Source: Megalonaias nervosa
Lineage: Eukaryota; Mollusca; Bivalvia; Unionida; Unionidae
Direction: 5' to 3'
DNA: 64,000 nucleotides
Assembly: GCA_016617855.1 (NCBI GenBank)
Contig: JAECUM010016822.1
Span: 1-64,000, forward strand
The notes beneath the pieces were generated by a model. The model was given only the letters and a program-made list of their open reading frames with translations, was not told the origin of the DNA and did not search any database. Positions 28,101 through 42,400 of the stretch are shown here, in pieces. The translations under genes were made by a program, and so were the position numbers. The stretch's first letter is position 1. Each line of letters begins with the position of its first letter.

Positions 28101-30236
28101 TGATTTGGGGTAAAGTGAGATAAATTAAGTAGACAGAATCATTTGATTTGGAGTAAAGTGAGATAAAATTAAGTATGGCAGAACTATTAATCTGATTTAG
28201 GGCTGAGTGAGATAAAAATTAAGTAGGGCAACAAGGACTGCATCATGCAAGTTATTTCTTTGTGAATACAAACTTAAACATCAAATATTTCAATGCCTGA
28301 CATACTGTACATACATTACACTGGATCTAACTACAAGCTGCATAGACCCAGATCTGTCATAACGTGCTGGCAAATCAGTGTCTATGCATTTTGTTAGGAC
28401 TAATCAGTAGAACAAAACAGACCCTAATCTGGTGGCATACTATGCAATGGCAGATCTGGTATTGTTTGGAGTTGAGTCCACGATTCTGAAACAGAGGTTA
28501 CACTTACCTTAAACTCTGAAAAATATGAAACTTTAATGAAACATGATGTTGTTAGGAATTTATGATTTTCTGAATTTCTACTAAATTGGATATTTCACTT
28601 ATTCATTAACAATTACAAGTGATATTAGGGGGCAGTGCAAAGGGACCTTGCTATACACATAGGCCAATAAGAGGTGCAGAATGACCTTAACTGAACATAT
28701 ATTCTAATAAAGGAGGTTCAAAGAGATCCTCACTACACTAGTATGCCAATAAATCTCAACAAATCATATATGTGTATCCCACATACTAAGTGCATACTGC
28801 TGTCAATATTCCCCACTTCCCTTCTCAGTGCAATCTTAAAACTTAATACCAACATATGGCAAGGTCAATATTCTCAACTTCCCTTCTCATGGCAATCTAA
28901 AAACATAATAACAGCATGTAGCAGGGTCATTATTCCCTGTTTCTCTTCTCATACCAATTTTAAACAATACCAGCATGTGGTTCGAATCTAGAATTCGGCG
29001 AATGTGGATATGTGAGAAAGCTTGCCAGTAGCTTCTTGTGGGTCAGTGGTTCTTTCCGGGGATTTCCCGGTTTCTTCCTCCACCATTAATACTGGCCGCC
29101 TTGTATAGCCTATAGTGTGCTGAAAAATGGCGTTAAGCCCCACATCAACAACAACAACAACAACAACCAGCATGTGGCAAGGTCAATATTCCCTGCTTTC
29201 CTTCTCAATGCAATCTTAAAATATAAATCCAGCATGTGGCAAGGTCAATATTCCCTGCTTTCCTTCCCAATGCAGTCTTAAAACAAAAAACCAGCATGTG
29301 GCAAGGTCAATATTCCCTCAATAATGTCAGCATGAGGCAATGGCAATAGTTTCTGCTACCCAGTCTCAATGCAATCTTAAATCATAATACTAGCATGTGG
29401 CAAGGTCAATATTCCCTGCTTTCCTTCTCAATGTAATCTGAAAACATAATACCAGCATGTGGCAAGGTCATTATTCCCACAATAATATCAGCATGAGGCA
29501 AAGTCAATATTTTCTGCTACCCTGTCTCAATGCAATCTTAAACATAATACTAGCATGTGGCAAGGTCAATATTCCCTGCTGCCCTTATAGCAATCTCAAA
29601 TGTAATACCAGCATGGGCAAAATCAAATAATTTGCTACTGTAGCCATTCCAGGCTGTCTGTGATTAAGACCAGTGAACCTTCCAATACTTTGCTCCAAGC
29701 CACCCACCATTCATTTACATAAGAAAAATCTTTCCTAGTGCATCAAAAAGTAATATACCTATTTAACTTTACAGTTGTTACATAAACTAAATGAAAGATG
29801 AATTCAACATTTCTGTAAATTCACCTCAGTAGCTTCTGGTATATTCTGGCTGGAATTTATTATATATCCCGTTTAATCCAGGATGTGGGAACATTTCCCA
29901 TAAGCTGAATAGATAATGTATATCTAATGATATAACTACAGAACTAGTCCAAGGCCATTGCCCTTGCAACAGCCATAGCTATTAGATAAGTAGACAATAC
30001 CTAATTGACAAGTCTGTGAGGTCTTTTAGGATAGGATCAAATGTATCCACAAATGATATCCAGACACTTCTGTACTGGATGTGCCTGATCACATGGCGAT
30101 TTGATGAAAAATATTATCGAGTCTCTAATTTCAGTAGATGCAAGTAAGTTGGGTTGAGTTTGATTTTGATGAGCTGTGTGTATGTGTGTATATATACTCA
30201 AAAGTATTTTTTTCTAGAAATACTCATTATTTTTCC

Positions 30237-30321
<85 letters not shown>

Positions 30322-30429
30322 CAAATTCAGGAAAACAGAACATGGAAAATAAAAATGTTTCCCCACAATTTGAAATAAAACAAGGTCTTTCTCAGGATAC
30401 CATAAAGAACAGTCACAGAAATAGAAACA

Positions 30430-30478
<49 letters not shown>

Positions 30479-33400
30479 CAATAAATATGTTGTGGGGGGT
30501 AATTATAGGTTACTGCATTTGTATGGGAAAATATGAAAGAGTTTTTTCTGAGCAATACTGCATGACCTTTGGAAGTGCAGTATTAGTCCGAAAAAGATGA
30601 GTTCATACTTTTCCCATACAAATGCATACAAATGGAGTAACTTTTTTATTGTATACTCATTTCATTTTCTTTATCTAAGGCTTAATAATAAAGGAATACA
30701 CTACAAGAAACAAACTGAATTTATGCTGTATTTCAAATCAAATACACAGCCATAGATTCATCAATACACAGTAACAATATTAATGCACACATAGCAGCAC
30801 CCTGTGATCTTTGAATTTTGTTGTGCACTTTTCTTGACATTAGTCTTTAAAAAAATTCTCATTTTGGTCTATTTAAACTTGAATTTATAGTCATATTTTG
30901 AATGAATGTGCACTGAAAGAACTTGGCAGTAAGTCTGGAATAGAAGGATTTTGTTTTTCTGTTGATCCAACTAAATTCTGCTTTTCTGCTTATGATGGAC
31001 TGGATTTACTGGGTCAATTCAGTGCAGTAAGGAGAATGTGATTTCAGTTAGAAATGTAGTCAAAATTACAGTAAAATTTCAGTGTGTATCAGGTTTTCCA
31101 TGACATGGGTGATGTCATTCTGATTTGCAGAACTAAGAAAGTACATTTTGAAAACATATATTCAGGAGATCACTGAGTCACAAGATCTGGCACAACTGGG
31201 GTGGAGGGGGGATTGTTATGATTAGTCCATATAGTGAATTGCTGACTCTGTGATTGGATTTTTTATGAAAAGTGGAAAGGCATAGGTGTACAGTCAGTTC
31301 CACTTCAGTCTGAAAGCATCCACTGCCCTGATCTGGAGACACAGAGTAGTAATTTGTTGTTGAAACACATCTGCCAATTACTTCCTCCTCAGATGAAAAG
31401 CCTCTGTGCTGCCGGCTGGTACAGAAAACATTCTGTGAGGACTGCCTGTCTTTGCCTTGACAGGCTGTCTACCAGAATACTAATTTTTCATGGAATGTGG
31501 CACATAATGAAGACTACTCCATCTACCTCCAGGTAAGCACCCCTGCTGACTATGAGGCATTGCTATACAGGAAGTAATGAAGTTCTGGGATGTGTATCAC
31601 AGCCTAAACATGTCATGATTTACCCACCAGCTGAGGTGGTAATGAGATTTTGATCCCAAGAGAATCCTTGCTAAAAGAGGGTCTCCAAATTTATTAACAG
31701 TAGAAAATAGGGAGGCCTCTTATGAAGTCTTCCCAGGGGAACTAGATCGGACAAGGCATTTAGGGTCCCCAGATGACAGGCAAAGGGGAGCAGATAATGA
31801 AGACCTCTCAAACAATCTTGTTGTAAAGGAGAATATTTGTATTCTCCTGTCAGTAAGAACATGAACCATCCCTAGATTTGTGAGGAAATTCATTTCCACA
31901 TCTGGAGAAATTATGAGAAGACTTGAATCATATTTCTCCAGATTGAAGATTAAATCTAGACTAATCACTGTCTTCCAACAGAGTGACAGGTCTCTGAGTA
32001 CGATATGGCTGGCACCTTGTGGAATGCTCTGGAATAGTAGTACTTGGCAGGAGAGGAAGTGTCTCTTGAGGGCTGACTACTGCCCCCCCACCCCTTCCCC
32101 TTATTAGGGAAGGAGGAGTCCATAGTCTTTTTGAGTTGCCCTTATAAATGCCCTATTTATCAAAAGTGGTATGAGAAGAAGTTTCAAAAGATGTCTAATG
32201 GTTCTCTTCCATTTAGACAGGACTCCACAGATATCTCTGGCAGGGATACTTCACCAATTTAGCTGCTTTTGATATGTCACAAATGCCTACATGGTGGCAA
32301 ATTGGGACATTATGAAACACATTTATTAGAGTCAAAGGAAAATAACAGTAAATGGAAACTGGTGTAATTCAATACTGAGTATGAATGTGTTCCATTGTCA
32401 ATGGACACTGGTGTAATTCAACCCTCAGTATGACTGTGTTCTGCTGTCAATGGACATGGGTGTAAGTATGAATGTGTTCCATTGTCAATGGACACTGGTG
32501 TTATTCAACCCTCGGTATGAATGTGTTCCATTGTCAATGGACACTGGTATAATTCAACACTCAGTATGAATGTGTTCCATTGTCAATGGACACTGGTGTA
32601 ATTCAACACTAAGTAAGAATGTGTTCCACTGTCAATGGACACTGGTGCAATTACAGCACTTAAAAAGAATGTGTTCCATTGTCAATGGACACTGGTGTAA
32701 TTCAACCCTCATTAAGACTGTGTTCCACTGTCAATGGACACTGGTGCAATTACACTTAAAAAGAATGTGTTCCATTGTCAGGTTTTCAGTGTTGAATGGG
32801 AAATGAAATGAGAATGAAATGTTTGGAGGGGGTAATGCAGTTTAAAGGTTGAGTATGACCGTAACTTTAGTAAATCAACAGAAGCTTTACCTAGTAACCA
32901 GGCCAAGGTGGTGCCACAGGTGTTGCAATGGCAGCTGTCTCCAACTTTTGAACCATATATATATACAGACATATAAACCTGGTAAGAGATTTTTATTTCA
33001 ATGAATTTACACTCAGTTTTCATGACAGTAAGTGAAATGCCATATTTACTCTCTTAAAGATGAGTTCAACTGCAAACTGCACAGACCCAGATCTTCCACT
33101 GCATAATGTGCCAGCAGATCTGAGTCTGTGCAGTTTGTTAGGAGTAATTAGTAGAACAAACAACACAGACCCTGATCTGCAGGTGCATTATTCTATGGCA
33201 GATCAGGATCTTTATTTGCAGTGTGACTTGGCTTATAAGTGAGTATATATATTTGGGTCCATGATATTGAGGGTGCAATGAACAAACAGATGAAATATAA
33301 AAGTCATTCAGTCATGCAAATTAGATCACCTGGATCTATTTTTTACATTCCTCAAGATGTATCAACATGCCAATTGTCATGTGTAGGTAAAATAGGATCC

Positions 33401-36400
33401 AAGGCATTAAGGATGTAAAAAGTCATTCAAGCATGCAAACCTGGTCACAATAGCCTAATTCTGGTATGGTTGAATTACATTTGCTGTGGTTTATCTACAT
33501 TCTAATTTTCAGGAATGTAGGTAAATTAAATTGAAGATATTAAGGGTGTAAAGAATAAAAACTTGAAAATGCTATAGTCACTCAAGTGTGGAAATTAGGT
33601 AACAGTAATCTAGTTTTACTGAGTTACTCCTCTAATGTGCATATGTATACCAATTTCATGAAACAGGATCTGAGTAGGTGATACAGGATCTGAGTAGATG
33701 AAACAGGATCTGAGATACTGAAGAGGTAACAAAATAGAGAGAAGGTAATGAATGAACAAACACCTGATTGAATTGACAAATCACTATATCCCTTCTCAAC
33801 TATGCTGGCAAGGGGTAAAAGTCAACTGAGCTAGGAAACCATCTTAAACTTGTGAAAGTTACTTACACATTTAATGAGCAGTCTCTGACCTACTGGACAT
33901 CAAAGATAACTGTCAAAAGAAGAAAAGTGCTGACCCTAAGATAATACAGTATCCATTACCAACACAATATTCAGGTCACAGCATCCATTACAAACACAAT
34001 AAATAGGTCACAGCATCCATTACAAACACAATATTCTGGTCACATGTGACCATAAATGCAGTCAAATCTTGTTTAGCAACTACCTGTTATAGAAACCACA
34101 GATTTACAGTCACCTGAAAATTTCATCTCTAATTACCTTGTAAATCATGGCCACCTCCAGAACATGACCAGCAAGCTGGTCTATTTAATAATAAAGACAA
34201 ATTACCACAATTTAATTTAACATTCAACTTACAAGCGTAACTTTAAAAAAAGAACCTCGTATGTATGTATGTATGTACAGTGTGACCCCGCTATAGCACG
34301 CTCCGTTATAACACGAATTTGGATATAACACAGTTGTGGTGTGGCTCCCGAAATTTCATATACATGTATTTTTCTAATACACGAAAAATAAATTTCTTTC
34401 TTGAAAGTACAAAAAAAAAAAGTTTATTATCATTTGAGGGAAGAGATTGCGTATGAATAATACAAGACGATTGTGGCGTGGCTACTGAAATTTTATATGC
34501 ATTTTTCTCATATACAAAAAAAATAGTGTTTTCTTCTTAAAAGTACGAAAAATAACGTGTAAAAACTTTTTCAGGAATCGCGCAGGGCTTCGCCAATGTC
34601 GCAAATTGCAAGTTTTTTTCTTATTGGCGGCAAAATATACCATCTGCAACGTTCCCTCTAATATTTTTCCTGTGTGCGCGGAATTTTGAAACTGCTGCGC
34701 GGCATTTTCTAATGAGCTGCGCACCTTAGAGAGAACACTGACCATCTGGTGATCTTTTTTTTTTTGCGACATTGTTGGCTGTTTAAACTTGTATATACAA
34801 CCATTGGTTTGGAGCGGAGAAATTCAGTGGCCCCATGAAAGAAGCCGTAAAGTTGATATAAAATGCACTGAAATTTATCTATTGTTACATAAACAAATTC
34901 TTTGTCCATACTGACAAACCATCTTAACAGTGCATTGTTATATCATAATCCGCTTATGTTGACATCTAGCATGAATACTGTATGTTTTGAGATATCCGCT
35001 TTTTTTCAGATTTACATTTCTGGTAGTGGAGATCAACCGGACGAGGCATTATCTCATAATCTATCTTTGTCGGATTTTTGGCCACTCGCTAGTAATTAAT
35101 ATATTTACATACACTGACATTTGTATGCGGATGGTAAGTAAAATTCCTCTTTTTTTCACTCAGAGTTAAATCCTTCAGAACATTCATGTTTTCTGTAGTA
35201 ATCCCTGTCATCAGACCAAAACACCTGCGTCTCTATCGTCGATTGACCCTTTCTTTAAATTTCTGACGCATGTGTGGAAGGCATCATCACTCCATGACCA
35301 TAAATGTAAAAAAAACCCCAAAGCTCTCACTTGTCTATTCAATAGGCAGGGAGAAACAGTAACTACAATTGACCATACGATGGCCAATTCATTTTTTAAA
35401 AAAAAATGTACCCAGATAAAATAGTAGCTGAAATTTCAAAGTAAACATTACCTTTGAAGCACCTATTGTTATGAAAATGTACTAAGCAAATGAGAACAAA
35501 ATCAGTCTCAATCATGCAATACAATTTTTTGATGTTGCCACCACAATAAGAAACGGGCATTTCTTTGGTTCTCTAAAGCTGTCCTTTAGCGGTGACTTCA
35601 ATAACGCATGCACCCTTCATCAAAGAAAGCAGACTACAATCTTCAATAAAAACAAAGAACCTTTCTTCAAAGGAAGCCATTACCGAACTTAAATAAAAGC
35701 AATGGAATCTGATGGATTGTTTCATTTTCCAGTGTGACTGGAATATTTTTACTGTGCCATGAAAGTTTCCTTTTTACAGGAAAAAGTTTTTGCTTACGAA
35801 CTCTACCGACAGCGCTTAAAACGTAAACTTTTACCGACTTCGGACATACTTTAAAGTAAATGTGCTTCATCATTCGTTATGTGATTGTGCTATTTTCTCC
35901 ACTGAATTCAGACCTATATGACCGGTGACAAAATTATTGAATATTTTAAATCGGTGTGTGCATATTTTCGATGGAATTACTTGTATTGTGGATTCAATGT
36001 ATGTGACGCGATTCGCGGGTGAGTACACGGTGTTGATACTTTATTCATTGCTATGCATTAGACATGTATATATAAACAGTATACACGTATATGTGCCACT
36101 GTGTGGTTCTCTGAATAAAGTAAAATATTATATATGCCTTCTCTGTTTTCACTACATGTGTATTTCTCATTTAATATGCATCGATTTAAGATGAAACTGT
36201 GCCAATGAAGCACGTATTTTTGCGCCCGCATTTATTACCTACCCCCCCCCCGCACATTTTTTCGGGTACATGCATCATTTTCTTCTGCTAACTGACCTGG
36301 TTGCTTATAACATGGTTCGGTCTATAACACGGTCGGGTTCTATGGCTCCCAACTACCGTGTTATAGCGGGGTCACACTGTATGTATGTATGTATGTATGT

Positions 36401-39400
36401 ATGTACATACATACATATGTGTGAACTGTCTTTCTGTCAATCATGCACACCATTTTCAATCTACCAAAATGACATTGACCTGCCTATGAAGACAACATTC
36501 AGCGAAGTGGTCATGTTTGAATGCATCTTACAAAAAATAGTTGGTCCTGATATTGCTAAAGGCAGCGAGTGCTAGCAAGGCATTTCTTAACAGCAGTGAG
36601 TGCTTGCAAGGCATTATGATTTTTGTACAATTTTATTGCTGTTAGCATAGTCATCAAGCCAGTACAATAAACATATCCAATCTGTGCAGAAGCTGACACA
36701 ATCAACTCAAAAACAATAAAAAATCCAATGGAAACTTAATTTAAATTCAGTCAATGGTTAATGGCTTGGTATTCCACAAATAATGTGCTCAGCGGAAAAC
36801 ATCATGCAATAATTTGGATCCAGCATTTGATGTAATGGCTTTCCGATTCAAGTCAGACTGATTTTAGATTGACAGCTATTTCCTTAATTTCACCTCAATT
36901 AAACAAAAATCTGCAGTGTTTGCTGAGAAACTTCCATCCAATTGTATTTAAAAAAAACCAAACAAACATACTCCACAATGTGGGATTATCTTTTGGTCAT
37001 TTGAGAAATAAATTGCATTTTTACGAAATGTTTACACAACAAATGACGATCTAGTCAGTCTGTTAAGGCCATATTACCAGCTTGTCCCTGCAATATAGTT
37101 TTCACCAATTAACAAGATGCCCAAGTGGGCCTGAGATCACTCATCCTACTGACATCTGCCATTCAGCCAAATGCAAGAGCAGTTCACCAAAACATCTGGG
37201 TCTGTAAGAACCTTTTTGCAGAAACTTCCACTGATGCTGTTCATTAAATATATTGCAAAAATGACTGTTTCAGAGTTTCTCCAGCTTTTATACCTTTATC
37301 TGTACTTGATGGCCTTTCAAAATCATTTACCAAATATTGAACAGCCTCTATGCCAGAATGCTGTCAGCATTAGTCAAATTCTGTTTGGTTGAAAATTTTT
37401 TTAAAGTTAAATGTTTTTATATTTTAACTAATGGCATCAACAGGAGCACCACCTTTGTAACATATTCAATATGCTGATGTTTGTTGATTTGTTTTTTGCA
37501 GTATGTGCAAAGAATTAAATGCCCCCCTCCCCCACTGTTGTGCTTCACAAAGTGAAACTCTGTCAACTAGGAGTTCTGAAATTTATTTTTGCTGCACTTT
37601 GCTGAGAGCTAAATGCTTCCTGAATCACCTTCAACCATGTGTCACACTTGAACACTCTTCCGACAACTGAAATAATCATGGTTTGCATTTTATATATAGA
37701 GTAAAATCTGACTTCAAAGAAATGTTGCCGATGTTCACAAACTTGCCATTAATCTATAGAACAGATGGTTTAACAATTCTCATTCAAGATAATGTAATAA
37801 CTTTTGTTCTACACACATCTAGCACCTCTTTTATTTACCTATACTGGGTTGTTCCACTTCATGATCTTTACCTACACAAATAAGCACAGTGGGCTCAGCC
37901 AATGAAGTCTTCAAAAACACCTGACCCTAGCTATTGTCAGCCTGTTAAGTACTATGTGAAATGGTAGTTTATACCTGACCTCCTTGCCTTTTACTTGCCG
38001 CTATTCAAACCGCCACAGGGATAGTTTTACATCAGCTCCAATCAGGACTGTTTACCATTTATACATGCAACATGTTACGAGCATATTCTGAAGTGGTTCT
38101 TTTGTTCTTTTTCAAAGATTACTGAAAATGGCGTTTTTCAAAACTTTACTGTGTCTGGGGGTTTGGGAGTAAAAATTTGTGGTTTTTTTATTAGGACACA
38201 TCATGTTATGGCAGGTTTGTGAACTTCCAGTAATTTTATATAGGTTTATATGAAATGATAACTTATTCTCAATTGGACAGTGCCACTATTTTGGGCCATC
38301 CACAATGTCCCATTTGGGCACTCAAAGCACACTGTTTGAGTCCCCCAAATCTCTCAACACTGTCTGGGAATATAGCAGGTATGTTTATTGCAAGATGAGC
38401 TAACATGAGTCCCTCAAAAGAACTCTGGTCAAAACCCCATGTTGGTATGAATAACAAAGATTGTTAATGGTTGTTATAATGGCCATATTGTAAGTTAGAT
38501 TGCACAATTTTTGTTCAGGATTAACTAGACTTCTGGTGAAAACCACATGTTGTTATGACCTTCCATTTAGCAGAAACAACAACTGCAAGATTTCAATATA
38601 CAGTGTAGAAGCTGTGGTCAGATTGGCACCATTTTCATTTGGGACTTGGGACCAAGTATACACAGAAAGTCTTTGGAGCAAATCCTATCTCAACATGACC
38701 ATCTTTAAAAGCGGAAAAGTGATAATATTTTCAAGGTTGTCACCATGATGGCCATGTATAAGTTCTGATCAGCACCATTTAATTTAGGACCAATAAAAGT
38801 CATTATAAGCGTCCTATCAGGCTCTGGTGAAAAGTAAATGATTTTTGGTAAAGACTATGCAGCGATATATGAATTACAAGATGGCTGCTGTGGTACCTGT
38901 AAAGGATGTTATTTCTTTTAGTGAAAACTGTATGTTGGTATGATATGCATTCATGAATAGCAATAACAAGATTTTAAAGAGTGTCACTGTGGTGGCTATA
39001 TTGGATGTCTGAGTGGCACCATTTTCATTTAGGATCAACAATAATTCCTGTTTAGGGGAATTAGTAATAAACTTGTGTTAATGTACAGACTGAAAACAGA
39101 CAGATGACAGATATCAGGACATCCATATATGCTACTTGTCCAGTAGATCTTAAAACAGGGTTAACACATTAACCCCTGGTGCCGCGTTTACGCGGCAGGA
39201 GGTAGCAGCCTACTTCCGAGCTCTGTAGCGTCAAGGTCATGTATGATACACTAAAGTAGGTGGTATTATAGAAAGGTAGATAGATGTAGCTTTACAATGA
39301 TACCAAATAAGCTGGATTTTCTAGCTGCACTATGAAACACAGAGGGAAAAACATAAGTTTTTGGACTAGTTTTTTCTATCAAAAATTCGCCCGAGATCGG

Positions 39401-42400
39401 AATCTGATTTTGTGTCCGGATTTTAGACTTTTTGGCCTCAGATCTAAGACAGACCGGTCTGAACTGCACACAGACAGGTGAACCTTTGCAAAAAGTAGGA
39501 TAAGATGGGCATTTGGAATAAAGAGTGGTCTCGATATGAAAATGATGGGTCCGTTAAAAAAAAAAAAAAGTCCAACTTTTACCCTTCTGCTCATGCGTAG
39601 GCAAAATAGCCAATGAAAAACAATGTTTCGAACTTAACTAGGCATTAGGTTAACTGAAAATCTCTTGGAGGTCGATGTATTAGGATGTATTCAGAAATAG
39701 CCCCCAAAATGTGATTCCTACTCGCATTTCAGGTGAAAACGACAAAAACCTCCAGGGGTTAATGTGTTAATGGGTGCATTTTGATGATGTCACCAAATTT
39801 GAATATTCCTTGCGTATTTAATCACTTGTGCATCGACATTGCACGTAAATTACAAATTTAGCCATTTCTTGACAATTTGTAAAATATTTCCAAAATCCTT
39901 GTTAACACATTAACCTCTGGCGCCGCGTTTACGCAGCAGGAGGTAGCAGCCTACTTCCAAGCTCTGTAGTGTAAAGGTCATGTATGATACACTAAAGTGG
40001 GTGGCATTATAGAAAGGTAGACAGATGTAGCTTTACAATGATACCAAACAAGCTGGATGTTCTAGTTGCACTACAAAATACAGAGGGAAAAATATAATTT
40101 TTTGGACCAGAGTTTTTTCCACCCAAAATTCACCTGAGGTCGGAATCCGATTTTTTGTCCGGATTTTAGACTTTTTGGCCTCAGATCTAAGACAGACCGG
40201 TCTGAACTGCACACAGACAGGCGAACCTTTGCAAAAAGTAGGATAAGATGGGCATTTGGAATAAAGAAATAGTCAATGAAAAACAATGTTTCTAACACAA
40301 TTAGGCATTAGATTAACCGAAAATATCTTGAGGTCGATGTATTAGGATGTATTCTGAAATAGCCCCCAAAATGTGTTTTCCTACTCGCATTTCAGGTGAA
40401 AACGACAAAAACCTCCAGGGCTTAATGTGTTAATGAAGTAAATTAGTCTACAACTGGTTGATCAAAAAAAAATCAAACTCATTCTTTTGAAGCTTATTAT
40501 CTCTTTACTGTTCAGAATAGTGCAAAAATTTATTCTTGCAAAAGATGCAATGTTTAAGTAATTATGAAACCTGATTAACTGACCACATAGCTCAACTAGT
40601 CAGTAAACAACTTTCATAATAGTAATACTGTAACCTTATCACATTAATTCCTGATCAATGAAGAGCCTTTTGGACCCTGTAGGGAGGTTATAAAAGTTTG
40701 TATGGAGGTTATAAAAGTTTGTATGGAGGTTGTAAAAGTTTGTATGGAGGGTGTAAAGGTCTATATGGAAGTTGTAAATGTCTGTATATAGGTTGTAAAA
40801 GTTTATCTAAATGCGCATATGTTTCAGGGAATCAATAGAATTTCAAGTACTTTTATTTTACATCAGTTGTTCTGTAGGATAAATATTAGAAAGTGTTATT
40901 ACAAAATGCTAGGAGCTGACAAGATCTTGGATCCCACTCCACAGATTAACATGTTGGCAGATCTGGCTCCATGCATTTTGTTAGGAGTTAACAGTGGAAC
41001 AAACAATTTAAGATCCTGAACTGCTCCTGCATTATGTGACAGCAGATCAGGGTCTGTGATATTTGCAGTTGGACTGGACTGTCAGCATACACCATATATG
41101 TTCACTTATAACTGTGTATTATGATCTGGCAGCTCTGGATCTGTGTAGTTTGTAGTTGGAGTTAACTTATAAGTGAGTATATATGGTACATTAATACTTT
41201 AACATCTCTGGTCAATAAGTTGAGTAGGTTTATATTCTTCCATATTCCTGATGTTTTGCTTTAGTTTTGAATCAGGCTGCTTACACCCCCAATAAATTGA
41301 GCAATTATGGGCCTTAGCTATGAAACTGAACAAATCATCATAACTGAAAACAAGAATGTTGTGAACATTGAGAAAAAAGCACCAAGAACAACACTCCCCA
41401 CCCTCAACATCAGGATGTTGCAAATATTGAGAAAAAAAGCACAGAGAACAACAATCCCACCCTCAACACAAGGATGTTGAGACCATTGAGAACAAGCACC
41501 AAGAACAACACTACCACCATGAACACATGAATGGTGAAACCAATGAGAACAAGCACCAAAGAACAGCACTCCCACCCTCAACACATGGATTTTGAGACCA
41601 CTCAGAATGAACACCAAGAACAACACTCCCATCCTCAACACATGGATGTTGAGACCCTGGAGAACAATCACCAAGAATAACACTCCCACCCTCAACAAAA
41701 TGAACTTCACACATAAAGCAACTTGCATATCACATGCAAAACATTTTGTGAGAGACAAACTGACAGACAGACACACAAGGTCTAGGTAATGATGACATCA
41801 ATTTAAATGTTTGAATCCTCACTTTTGGGCCTTAACAAAGCAACAAATTTTCTTAATACTTTATGGTTTAACAATAAGTTGTACTTTGGGGTGTGGTGGT
41901 GTTGAAGAACTTAAAGACATCAAGTTATGAGATTCTCTTGAAAGCACAATTGTGAACTGATGGTAATTTAGAATATTTACATTTTAACTAGTGAGGGATG
42001 AGGTCAAGGACATGGGAGGATGCATGAAATACAATGAAAAACCAAGAATGTATGCTGACCCAATCTTTCCAGATGGGTATCATGTAGCTACAAATGTTTT
42101 AACAAGGAACCTCCTACTTGATTTTCATGACCCTCACCATTCATTCTACCTTGCCCTGTAACTCATTTGGCAGCACCAGGACAAATGAGCAATGATTCAA
42201 TAAACCTGCTTTCTTCAAACTTTGCCAAACACCCCTGATTTGCCCCCCGCTGAATAAAACATGATTATGCAATCACAAATTTGAAAATTCCTGAATTTAC
42301 CAGAGTGGTTCATTCAATCATCCACACACTACTCCACAAGATTTCTCTGTAACAAATCTTTGCACTAATGACATCAACACTTGCCATATTTACAGGACAG

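Noticed and set aside
30138..30555. Long open frames on both strands
   Set aside because: They cross (AG)n, (AT)n and (AC)n runs and are low-complexity artefacts.
35667..35873. Minus-strand frame inside the 2.1-kb element as transposase
   Set aside because: No helix-turn-helix or DDE motif can be seen and it is only 68 codons.
36270..36575. 101-codon plus-strand frame across the end of the 2.1-kb element
   Set aside because: It crosses the element end and a TATG microsatellite; no domain.
41318..41776. 152-codon minus-strand open frame with repeated VLRVGVLFL
   Set aside because: Open only because a 60-bp tandem repeat has no stop in this frame; other frames and strands also partly open.
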